From: Riptortus pedestris
Lineage: Eukaryota > Arthropoda > Insecta > Hemiptera > Alydidae
DNA length: 64,000 bases
Reading direction: 5' to 3'
Assembly (NCBI GenBank): GCA_019009955.1
Contig: CM032228.1
Coordinates: 175,381,001 to 175,445,000 of the forward strand
Below are positions 51,074 to 60,254 of the stretch, in pieces. The translations under genes and the position numbers were made by a program. Position 1 is the first letter of the stretch, and each line of letters opens with the position of its first letter. The notes beneath the pieces were generated by a model. The model searched no databases, was not told the origin of the DNA, and saw nothing but the letters and a program-made list of their open reading frames with translations.

Positions 51074-51700
51074 GTTCGTCACACAGGATCTGCGTAAACT
51101 AAGCGGATTTCCCACGAGCTGGTAAATCATGATCATTTGATCGTAATTGGAAGCCATGTAAACAGGAATCAAAAGACCAGCGGGATACGAAATGTACTCA
51201 AGGTTAATTTTCGCATGAGTAAGAGTGAGGGTTTACTAAGACCAAATACTAAAAAATGCAATTATCTCTGATAGTTTTCTAAAAGCATATAAAATAGTAA
51301 ATTCATTTCACCATATATAGACTATTTCTAGGTAAATATCCGGTTGGGAAGTGAAGTTACTGAAGGCTGATAACAAGTAAGAACTTGCATAATATTCGCA
51401 AAAATGTATATAACACCATTTGTAGAAAATCAGTGGTTTAAAGAGATTGGTTCTATAACGATTTCCAGTCACACTCGTAGTGAGAGATTTTGAATTTCGG
51501 AAATAAAAATCGTAATTGCTGACGTAAACTTACGTTATTATTATTAATTATAATTATGGCATTAGAGCGATGACTAAAAGTGGCGGTTTAAAGAAGGCTG
51601 AAAATGAAAAAAATGTTAACACCTCGGTTAACATTTGTGATAGAGAGAGAGTGCATAAAACAAAATTAGTAATTAGCGCTAAAAACAACTTGTTAGTAAA
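51074..51700 (+). mobile_element. Degenerate HINE, 5' end and duplicated body
   Basis: The 5' end reads GTTCGTCACACAGGATCTGC then 'actaagcggatttcccacga'. The body contains two diverged versions of the block that ends 'aatatctcggttaatattca...gatagaga' (near 51250 and near 51600), suggesting an internal duplication. No 3' hairpin or long microsatellite found. Confidence 0.55.
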
Positions 51701-52247
51701 GCTGTGTGAGAAGAGGATGACTTGTAAAACTCAGGGTCGATATTTGTGTAGTTGCCCTCCAAATAGACAAAGTTGAAAGAGGCATTGACAAATAATAGTA
51801 CGCGTAATACCAAATTCGTATTTGTGCATCTATTAATAATGAAAAAATAACTAAAGTGTCTTGACTTCAAAGTAATTTGATAGAAATCGTTGTAAATTGA
51901 ATGCAGCAAATAGAACGTATTTAAAATAATAACTTGGTTCAGGTATTGTTTGATATATTTGAATAATTCAATGCTTATCTATTCTTAGGCTTCTGTTGGT
52001 ATAAAGACCACGCGACGAAAATATATCCGCTTATACATTCTCTCAGTTCCAGAAATAGATATTGACCGACAGTCTTTAGTATTTCACGAATAAAATACCT
52101 CATAACACCTATGTCAATGGACCATAGCTCTCCACACGACACCACTTCAGGCAACTCATTTTACTATTATACTTTGGCATAAAAAAGAAGGTTATTTAAA
52201 GACCATTTCACAGATCTCTTGAGAAATCTCAAGAACTTTCAGTATGT
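51701..52247. other. Noncoding stretch, nothing recognised
   Basis: No supported feature. Confidence 0.5.
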
Positions 52248-52256
52248 ATACACACA

Positions 52257-52289
<33 letters not shown>

Positions 52290-52306
52290 GTGTGTGTGTG
52301 TGTGTG
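52248..52306. repeat. (GT)n microsatellite with a (GC)n patch
   Basis: An alternating purine-pyrimidine tract of GT units interrupted by GCGCGCGC at about 52272-52280; such tracts can adopt Z-DNA. Confidence 0.93.
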
Positions 52307-52310
52307 TTGT

Positions 52311-52477
52311 GTGTTCTTTATAGATTCATGGTAAGGGTCTAAATTAATATTATTATTTCTTGAATAGGGATGGCCCCTGAAGAGGTGGTATTTAAGTCAT
52401 GAAACATGTAGGGCAGTATGAATAAGTTTGGACAGAAACCAATTATTGGTGGCCCTTACCATGAAACTATGAAGAAC
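52311..52477. repeat. 27-bp inverted repeat enclosing a hammerhead-like core
   Basis: Arms 52311-52337 and 52451-52477 are inverse with about four differences (GTTCTT.ATAG.TTCATGG then TAAGGG.C). The enclosed 113 bp hold a hammerhead-like core at 52371-52412. The arrangement resembles the inverted structure at 33458-33821. Confidence 0.6.
52371..52412 (+). ncRNA. Hammerhead-ribozyme-like core, decayed stem II
   Basis: The order is GCCC, CTGAAGA, GGTGGT-ATTTAA-GTCAT, GAAA, CATG, T, A, GGGC. Stem I pairs GCCC with GGGC, stem III is the minimal A-U plus C-G, and cleavage would follow A52408. Stem II would pair fully, with wobbles, only if one base before GAAA had been lost, so the motif is probably inactive. 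It has the same type I, short-stem-III plan as the motif at 33733. Confidence 0.45.
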
Positions 52478-52628
52478 ACTTACATATGTAAAGCCGAATG
52501 AGAAAGAAAGAATGGGAGAATTTTCTTGTCACTACGGCAAAATAACTACTGAACTTGCCCATCTTTTAACTACAATTAATTGTATCTGATTTCTATATAC
52601 GAGCTAGTTATCTGCGCCCCCTTGATGG

Positions 52629-53251
52629 TTTAATGGACTGAGTGGGGTGAAATAAATAGTTCTGTGCACTTTTCAAGTTGTATATTAAAAAGTCCGTCAC
52701 GCAGGGGCTGCGTAAACTAAGCAGATTTCCCACGTGAAGTTTTACAATAGAGAAATCTGCCTAATAACAACTGTAGTAGTAAGAAACCTCTAAACCTAAA
52801 AAACATTATTTAGGGCGAAATAGCCCAGTAGTTTCTAGCCCAAAAAACAGTTAACCTAACCTCTAAACCTATTCACGAGGGACGATAGTTATGGAAACGC
52901 CCGCCAGAGCTCTCGTCGGAAACTCCGAACATAGCCTATTGGTGACCACACACAGAATACAAATGCAAATATCTCGGTTAATATTCAAGATAGAGAATTA
53001 ATGTATAGAACAATATTTATAGTAGATTTAATTTGCAATAAGATTGGTTCTATACAATCTTTTGATCCGACGTATAGTAACGGAGATATTTCGAATTTTC
53101 GAAAATCCTCCCTCTAAACCCCCCCTCCCACTGGTCCGATTTCAGCCGTTAACGAACTTGATCTTTCTTTTTACATAAAACGCTTAAATATGAAGTTTGG
53201 TAAGGATCAAACAAAAATTGCGACCGCTAGAGCGGTAACAGACAAATATAT

Positions 53252-53326
<75 letters not shown>

Positions 53327-53736
53327 GATATATATATACAGTTTAGAACGGACCTCATTTTCGTCATCTACTAGGTAGGATCGATGGACATTTGAAGAAA
53401 AATGTCGAAAATTCCGTCATGAGTACAACCTCAATAGCTGATTTCCCTTAAGGGAAATCTGCTAAAACAATAAAAACTTCTTGGCATAAAATATTTACAG
53501 GTAACAAGTCTAGTAGTTTCACTATTCACTATAGTCCAGTTTGAATAGCCACAACTCAGTCACAGTTAGCATGAGACACTAGATATTTTCTTTCGCATTT
53601 CTAACTTTGCACTCGCAATCCGGTTAACTATGTTTACTAGCTGAACATATTTTATAAAACCATCTGGTATTTTTTATACCGCGTGGTTATCATATTTGAT
53701 AGCGAACGACTCAAGAGTACGTGCGTCGCCACTACA
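52629..53736 (-). repeat. 3' LTR of the gypsy element, interrupted by a HINE
   Basis: Outside the nested element (52692-53467) the sequence matches the 5' LTR at 57761-58092. In element orientation it begins TGTAGTGGCGACGCACG at 53736 and ends with ATTAAA near 52629. The total is 1108 bp, 776 bp more than the uninterrupted LTR. Confidence 0.93.
52692..53467 (+). mobile_element. Complete HINE (copy c) nested in the gypsy 3' LTR
   Basis: Comparison with the uninterrupted LTR at 57761-58092 defines the ends: GTCC at 52692, TGCT at 53463 plus AAAA, inserted in an A5 run (T residues on the other strand). The 12-bp asymmetric inverted repeats are at 52720-52731 and 53452-53463, and the terminal hairpin at 53440-53459. 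(TA)n fills 53246-53338. It shares the 110-bp block with copy a. Insertion within a T/T-type site, a microsatellite core and a 3' hairpin are the published hallmarks of HINEs. No Rep/helicase is encoded. Confidence 0.92.
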
Positions 53737-53752
53737 TCACCTCCTCCCAATG
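53737..53752 (-). other. Polypurine tract
   Basis: On the minus strand GGGAGGAGG immediately precedes the LTR start (GA then TGTAGTGG), the expected plus-strand primer position for a gypsy element. The integrase stop lies at about 53755. Confidence 0.8.
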
Positions 53753-53754
53753 AC

Positions 53755-55333
53755 TCAGTCGCGGAAGCGAACAGGAGGACGAATTATTCGGCCCAGACGG
53801 GTTCGTTGCTCCTCTGTAGAGTGCTCTTCCGCGGCAGAGTCATTATAAATTGGTGCAGTAGGTGGTGTAGTGCCTGGTGGACTGGAACTGGAGTCCTTGT
53901 CGTCCTGCAGCAGGTACGCCGGTTTCAGTCTGTCGATTGTCACTGTCCGAGGTCCTCCAGGCAGCTGGATGCTGAAGGTCTTGTCGGTTCGGCTGAGCAC
54001 TTCATGTGGCCCGGTGTAAGGTGGAGTCAAAGGGCGATGGACAGTGTCATCTCTGAGGAAGACATGTGTGCAGGACTGCAGATCGCGATGCACGAAGGTC
54101 TTCGCAGATGATGGTCTGCAGGCTGCTGGGCGTAGCTTCTCCATATACTCCCTCAGTTGGCGGATAAAAGCCTCGTTGCTCTCGGGTTGCCTGGACTTTT
54201 CCAGAAATTCGCCAGGCAGACGAAGTGGTTGTCCATATGTCATCTCAGCTGCGCTAGCGACGTTATCGTCACGGATAGCGGCTCGAAGTCCAAGCAGCAC
54301 CAATGGCCTGAGAGTCCAGTTATTTACGTCCAACTGGGCGGTCAAGGCGGTCTTCAAGGTGCGGTTCAAATTGTCTCCCTTGGTCGGTTGTTATTCTGAC
54401 CGGAACTCCAAAGCGGGAAATCCAAGTAGCAATCAAAGCTGCAGCACAGGTAGACGCGGAAATATCCTCAATCGGCTGTGCTTCCGGCCATCTGGTAAAT
54501 CTGTCGACCATGGTTAAACAATACCTCATACCTCCCGAAGAGGGAAGTGGTCCAATGATGTCTATGTGGACTTGTTCAAAACAACATGCCAATGGGAACT
54601 TCCCGGGAGGTGATATTGTATGCCTTTGCACTTTAGAACGTTGGCAGGCAAGGCAGGAGCGTGACCACTGTCCGACGTCGACGTTCTGGTTGGGCCAAAA
54701 AAATCTATGCTTGATAAGTCTTCGCGAACCACGGATGCCGGGATGACTTAGTCCGTGAATTCGTTCGAAAATGGAACGCCGAATGCCCTCGGGAACGTAC
54801 GGGCGCGCCTTCGACGAAGACATCTCACACAGGACTGGCTTGGAGATATTAGGGAGATTAATCCATTTGAGCTGTAGACTGGGATTCTTAAGTAACTCAG
54901 GTATGGATGTGTCATTGACCTGAGCTTCCGCAATTGCGTCCATTTCGTCCGGACCTTGTATTTCTTCCACCCTGGAAAGTGCATCAGCTACCTCATTTTC
55001 GTTACCATCAACGTGGCGGATCTCTGTGGTGAACTGGCTAATGTAGTTCAGTAGTCTAATTCGCATTGGGGTGGAGGTTTCTGGCTTCTGTCGAAATGCA
55101 TAAAGCAGAGGTTTATGGTCAGTCCATATTGTGAAATGTCGTCCCTCGATGTATGGGCGGATATGTTTTATGGCCCGATGAATTGCAAGTAACTCCCTGT
55201 CGTAGGTGGAGTAGTTGCGTTGCGCTGAGAGAAGAAACCCAGAGGTTTCCATGTATCTGCGTCTCGCTGTTGTAGAGCTGCTCCCATAGCAACGCTGGAA
55301 GCATCACAGGCCAGTACTAATTCTGCGTTGGGT
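53755..55333 (-). pseudogene. pol: gypsy pol, RNase H and integrase part (broken)
   Basis: The frame changes twice, near 55346 (end of RT/start of RNase H, about two bases missing) and near 55225, and then returns to the RT frame. RNase H landmarks are [24 protein letters not shown] and VADALSR. Integrase follows with an HHCC zinc finger (HGLSHPG...CLACQ) and the first two catalytic Asp (HIDIIGPLP and TTDQGRQFE). At about 54364-54370 the frame jumps from QFE to NRTLK; the 'HP.ANG.VER' segment with the catalytic Glu is missing. The sequence on either side overlaps at GAAC, suggesting a microhomology deletion. The C-terminus has a GPY/F module (PPYTGPHEVL). It would make no functional integrase. 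Confidence 0.9.
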
Positions 55334-56767
55334 TTAGGATGAGCAAGCAGCCGCGTTGCGAATAGCATCTCTATAACCCTCGAAGGCCTTGATACCCTCC
55401 TCGTTCCAAGTGATCGGAGTTTTGTCCTTCTTCTTCGATCCACACATGTATGCATTCAACGGGCCTTGAAGTTCTGCTGCGTGGGGAATGCATCGACGGT
55501 AAAAATTGACCATACCTAAGAATCGTCGGAGTTCACTGACGTTCGATGGGCGTGGAAAATTCGTGATGGCTTCGACTTTATCAGGTAAGACAGTGACACC
55601 ATGCTGATTCACCCGATGTCCTAGGAATTCAATCTCTTCCACGGCGAATACGCACTTAGCTAGATTAATGGTGAGTCCATGGTCCTGTAGACGTTTAAAA
55701 ACTTCCTCGAGGTGTGCCTTGTGTTGTTCCTCATCTTCGGAGCCGATGCAGACATCGTCCACAAAGGGGAAGACAAAGTCGATTCCCCTTAAGACATTGT
55801 CTAGGAAGCGCTGGAATGTTTGCGCCGCGTTACGTAATCCGAAGCACATTCGAATAAATTCTATCAGGCCAAAAGGGGTGATGACGGCTGTCTTTTCGAT
55901 GTCTTCTTCGGCTATGGGGATCTGATAGTAAGCCTTGTTCAGGTCCAACTTACTAAAAATCCGCTTTCCGTGTAGGTTTATATTAAAGTCGGCAATATTC
56001 GGAACGGCATAGCGGTCGGGAATTGTCTTCTCATTCAGGCGACGGTAATCACCACAGGGCCTAATCCCTCCGTCTTTCTTTGGCACGATGTGCAATGGAC
56101 TCGCCCAAGGACTGTTAGACGGGCGGCAGATTCCTTCCGCCATCATCTGCTCAAATTCCCGTTTCGCGGCCGCGTATCGGTCAGGAGGTAGTCTACGCGC
56201 TTTCGCGGTAACCGGTGCGCCGCGCGTTTCAATATAATGAACGACGGAGTGAGTCGGCTTCTTTATATAATTTGTCGGAAGAGTGATGGAGCTGTATTTA
56301 TTTAGCAGCTCGGTGTACCATTTACCGCTGGGAACGGAATAAATGGCAGACACTGCGACATTTGCTGGTCTTCCTTTTGACGACAAACCTGTAATTTTAT
56401 CGATCAGCTGATTGCTCGCTAGATCAACCATTATTTGGTAGTGATAAAGAAGGTCTGCTCCAATTATAGGGTGTCCTACATCCGCTAGGATGAAACGCCA
56501 TGTCAACTTCCGCCTCAGGCCCAAATCCAAAGTGACGAGCTGGTCCCCATACGTTGGAATTGCGGTCCCATTGGCTGCATATAAGGCGAAGTCGCTGGGT
56601 TGAGTCTTATTTCCCTTCTTCGTTGGTAACACAGAGAGTGCAGCTCCGGTGTCAACGAGGTATCGGATTAGGGACTGGCAATCGACTACAAATAATCGGC
56701 GGTGAGAATTCGTAGCAACGGGTTCCGCCACTGCCGTCGCTACTTCTAGTTTTCCTGTTCCGTTTTC
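55334..56767 (-). pseudogene. pol: gypsy pol, protease and reverse transcriptase part
   Basis: Open from just after a TAA at 56768-56770 and overlapping the gag end by 22 bp in the -1 frame. The aspartic protease has LVDTGAALS (56640-56660) and IIGADLL. The reverse transcriptase has SNSPWASPLHIVPKKDGG, FSKLDLNKAYYQI, ITPFGLIEF, MCFGLRNAAQTFQRF, FPFVDDVCIG (catalytic Asp pair, about 55751-55764), and EFLGH with the thumb/connection region. The usual YVDD box is FVDD, which is common in gypsy elements. The RT section is intact; the frame ends early because of the shift near 55346. In the element it would make cDNA from the RNA template in cytoplasmic particles. Confidence 0.93.
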
Positions 56768-57612
56768 TTAGACTTAGAAGGCTTCCAATCGCAAGGCTGT
56801 CGACACTTCGTTGCCTTTTCCCGGAATTTTTCATGGTAAAAGCACAAGTGACGTCCTTTGCTTCTACTCCTGGCACGAGGTTCGGTGGTCATTTCTCTTG
56901 TCGCGGCATGAGGTTTTCCTCGCATCTCCAATGCAGCGATTCTTTCAGGCAGCTTTTCGATGGCGTCTAACAACGTCTCGTTGGTATAAGAACCTTTGGA
57001 ATCGGTATTAACAGCTGCTACCTCACAGACTCTCGGTTCATAAATTTCCGAAATGCGATCGGCGATAGCGCTAAGTTTAGTCAGGTCTTGTTGCTCTGTG
57101 GCCACTAGTGCGGCCTGTATCCGGTCGGGAAGCCCTCTCAGCCAGATAGGTTTAAGGAGGTCTTCAGAAACCATGGTGCCTCCTAAATGTTGGAGGTCAC
57201 GCAAAAAATGCGATGGTTTACGGTCTCCCAGGCGCTAGTCCTCTAATAACTTCCTGATACGGACGTTATCAGATTCACCGAAACTACCAATTAATCTGTT
57301 TTTGAGAATCTCATAAGCGTTTTCCGTTGGAGGAGACCTAACCAGGTCTATTACATCTCGGACAGCTTCCCTATCCAGTTGTGCGACAAAGAATTTGAAT
57401 CGCTTAATTGAATTGCGGATATCATAAAGAGCGAAAACAGCTTCGCATTGTAGGAAAAAAATTTCCGGGTCGTATTTACAAAAAGCCGGAAGCTGGGCTT
57501 TGATTGTTGCAGCTGAAGTAGCTTCGACCTGCTGTGGCATCTGCACTGGGTCTAACCTGTGTGAAGTTTCCCCGTCCACTGTAAAAATGTCAAAGAAATC
57601 TGAGTTGGACAT
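56746..57612 (-). pseudogene. gag: gypsy gag with internal amber codon
   Basis: An ATG at 57610-57612 begins MSNSDFFDIF. The capsid-like region (LPAFCKYDPEIFFLQCEAVF, then LDREAVRDVIDLV) is typical of arthropod gypsy Gag. A TAG at 57235-57237 interrupts the frame before RLGDRKPSHFLRDLQ; reading continues in the same frame for about 162 codons to TAG at 56746-56748. The C-terminus has a non-classical Cys/His box, CX2HX9CX3C (around 56790-56840), instead of the CCHC knuckle, and is Lys/Arg-rich. Gag would form the particle that packages the element RNA. The single stop would truncate it to 125 residues unless read through. Confidence 0.9.
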
Positions 57613-57640
57613 GATGAAAAAAATGTACTACTCGCGCAGC

Positions 57641-57754
57641 GTAGAGATCACGTCGAAGCGTAGAGATCGCGTCGGGGCGTAGAGATCGCGTCGGAGCGTA
57701 GAGATCACGTCGGAGAGTAGAGATCACGTCGGGGTGTAGAGATCGCGTCAGGGC
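57641..57754 (-). repeat. Six 19-bp tandem repeats in the gypsy leader
   Basis: Units start at 57641, 57660, 57679, 57698, 57717 and 57736 (plus-strand unit GTAGAGATCRCGTCGGRGC). The last unit runs into the primer-binding site. They lie in the untranslated leader between the PBS and the gag ATG. Confidence 0.95.
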
Positions 57755-57760
57755 CACCAA
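57742..57760 (-). other. Primer-binding site
   Basis: Directly inside the 5' LTR the minus strand reads TTGGTGGCCCTGACGCGA. A TGG start next to the LTR is the normal position for pairing with a tRNA 3' end. The tRNA species cannot be fixed by eye. Confidence 0.7.
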
Positions 57761-58092
57761 TTTAATTGACTGAGTGGGGTGAAATAAATAGTTCTGTGCA
57801 CTTTTCAAGTTGTATATTAAAAACAATAAAAACTTCTTGGCATAAAATATTTACAGGTAACAAGTCTAGTAGTTTCACTATTCACTATGGTCCAGTTTGA
57901 ATAGCCACAACTCAGTCACAGTTAGCACGAGACACTAGATATTTTCTTTCGCATTTCTAACTTTGCACTCGCAATCCGGTTAACTATTTTTACTAACTGA
58001 ACATATTTTATAAAACCATCTGGTATTTTTTATACCGCGTGGTTATCATATTTGATAGCGAACGACTCAAGAGTACGTGCGTCGCCGCTACA
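57761..58092 (-). repeat. 5' LTR of the gypsy element, uninterrupted
   Basis: 332 bp from TGTAGCGGCGACGCACG (58092) to ATTAAA (57761) in element orientation. The promoter should lie here; a TATAAAA string occurs on the minus strand near 58035 ('tttttataccgc' on plus). It acts as the empty-site reference for the HINE in the other LTR. Confidence 0.93.
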
Positions 58093-59035
58093 TCGGGAAT
58101 CAGCTAAAGAGGTTGTACTCGTAATGCGATTTTCGAAAAAAGGTTCATAAAACGCCCATCAATTCTAACCAGATGACTAAAATGAGTTCCTCCTGAGACA
58201 CTAGATAGTTGGAAGCAATTGATCAGGATCAATAAAAAGGCCTTGTCCTTGTCAAATATTATATTTTATTTGCAGATGACGAAGCCTCATTATTGATCCT
58301 GATCAAAATGTGATTTTGATTCTGTGGTCTTTTGTAACGGTCATCTTTTTGATTGGCGTTACCAAACTTAACATTTAAGTTTCCATGTTTCTTCAACTAC
58401 ATTGACATTGGATCTGGAGAAGAGGGGGAGGGGCGTAAACAAAGGTTGAGAGAGGAAGATATCTTTGTTATTATAAGCCCGAGGGAGAAATCTTGTAATG
58501 CAATTTTTCTATTGCATTAGTCATCTGTGTTCTGTAATTCTAATATTTAAAAGTTTCAAATTTAAGCCTTCTTTAATCCTTCACTCTTACTAATTTCAAA
58601 TTAACACTAGACCAATTTAATCTCATAGCAACTACTTCAAAATAATAGGACATGAAAGAGTGGGGTTTAGAGAAGGGGTGAAATAATACATTCCAAATAT
58701 TTGATTCATTAATATGAGTCAGATCTATAACTCTAAATAACTGAACTCGCAAATTCAAATTTCTATAACTGGTATCTATTCATTCTTACTATAACTCCAG
58801 TATCAACTGGGTTATGTACATTTTCAGTTTTCAGTCTTCTGTATACTACTAGTAATGCGAAGTTCACTTCAAGCACCTGAGAAACTGAACATTTCAAGCC
58901 TAGCATAAATTTCACCCCCTGTTTATATTTGCTTCTTACTACAGAAAAATGGAGACCAGATGGAATAAGATCAGAGCCGGGCCCAGCACGTGCGAAATCG
59001 GCTCTGTTTATGCGTTAGGTCTTTTTTGTTTAGTA
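58093..59035 (-). mobile_element. Diverged HINE adjoining the gypsy 5' LTR
   Basis: The plus strand begins GGGAATCAGCTAAAGAGG at 58095, the inner half of the HINE 3' hairpin region. It continues 'gtactcgtaatgcgattttc', 'aattctaaccagatgac', 'gtaacggtcatctttttgat', 'ggcgttaccaaacttaaca', G-rich blocks and 'attctaatatttaaaagt', and ends 'CAGCACGTGCGAAATCGGC' with 'tatgcgttaggtctttttt'. The outer half of the hairpin would lie across the gypsy element but is not found at its left side. No (TA)n core remains. Confidence 0.6.
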
Positions 59036-60254
59036 GAAAGTTTCACACTTCGGTAATTTATTCCAATTATATGGCACAGTGATGCGAACTCAGAAAAACA
59101 TACAATACACGAGTGCAGATTCTAAAACAGCTAAGTGGCCTAGGGCAAAAGTGGTCTTTAGAATAGTTTATTGACGTCATGGACATTGGGTCAACAACAA
59201 CGTTCCCAAAAAACTTATTTACTTTTTAAATGAGAGTAATATTTTTTATAGTTCTGTAAACTTGGTTTTCTACCAGTCTACCAACCATGTTTGAATTATA
59301 AAGTATTTGCTCGCAGTGTTCCGACAGAATAACAGCTTTATTCTGCCCATTTAACATTCTAAGCATGTAGTACTAGAGATGATCCATTAAAAGCAAATAC
59401 AGAAGCCTGCTATTTTTTATCCCAAAATAATTCGCTTTAGAAAAGTAATTTTTAGTTTTGGTTTAATCTTGAATCTCGATCATGAAAACGTTGGATAAAA
59501 AGAAACTAATGCAAACTTTCCAACTTTTAGATGTATTGGAAGCCTTCCACAAGGCCTAGAATACAAATGTCAACACATACAATAAGCCAACACACACCAA
59601 ATAATATGGATCTTACTATTACAAACAAGGCGGTTAAAAAGTTAATGGTTTACACAAATGCCATTCGCCATCTTAAAACATTTTGACCAGTTCTGAAACG
59701 TATACAAACACAAAAGTAACTTGTTAAATATAAGGGTAAACTTTGACAATTTTGCACTCATTTCTTTTTATCCAAAATTTCCATAACCGAGGCTAGGATA
59801 GTATAAATATCAAACTGGGAATTATAATAAGGCCATTTATTATCAATGGTTCATATTTTTAATGAACTCCATATTACAAAAAAATAAGTATTATTTATTA
59901 AAACAAAAAAAAATGCTCCAAAATTAGATAATTTTCATTTTCTAGTCCAATTGGTCATTTGGAAAGCTGTTAATTTGCCCTTGTGTTGTTAATGCCTATA
60001 ACATCAATAATGCATATCATAAATATTAGAATATCATTAAGCACATATCATAATAAATATATATGCCTGAAAATTTTAATATACACATCGAATCACTAAG
60101 ACGGATTTAAGTACAGCATGGTTCATAACACCGCTCTACCTAGTACATCTATTAATGTTCAATGAATATCCTCAACACACTAAATCAAATATTACAATAG
60201 CAAACAAACTAAATGTCTAAGTAGAAGCATAAATTTGAATCAAATTCATAGGCA
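59036..60254. other. AT-rich noncoding stretch, nothing recognised
   Basis: No gene, RNA or family recognised. Confidence 0.5.

Larger units (their letters stand above)
52629..58092 (-). mobile_element. Ty3/gypsy LTR retrotransposon, defective
   Basis: Element on the minus strand, about 4.7 kb without the nested HINE. Order from right to left: 5' LTR (57761-58092), PBS, tandem leader repeats, gag, protease, reverse transcriptase, RNase H, integrase, PPT, 3' LTR (52629-53736, interrupted). The integrase-last order and the RT and integrase motifs place it in Ty3/gypsy. There is no env-like frame and no chromodomain. The two LTRs differ at about six positions by eye over 332 bp, yet the coding region carries at least four disabling changes. 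No target-site duplication was seen: the left flank is 'cccccttgatgg', while the right flank 'tcgggaatcagc' belongs to a HINE end. Confidence 0.95.

Noticed and set aside
53683..54517. Plus-strand open frames of 142 and 157 codons
   Set aside because: They are antisense shadows of the gypsy integrase region, whose minus-strand motifs are unmistakable.
57590..57826. Minus-strand 78-codon frame with repeated 'DLYAPTRSLRPD' units
   Set aside because: It is the translation of the 19-bp leader repeats between PBS and gag, upstream of the gag ATG.
52629..58092. An endogenous errantivirus with an env gene
   Set aside because: After integrase only about 20 bases separate the stop from the LTR, so there is no room for env.
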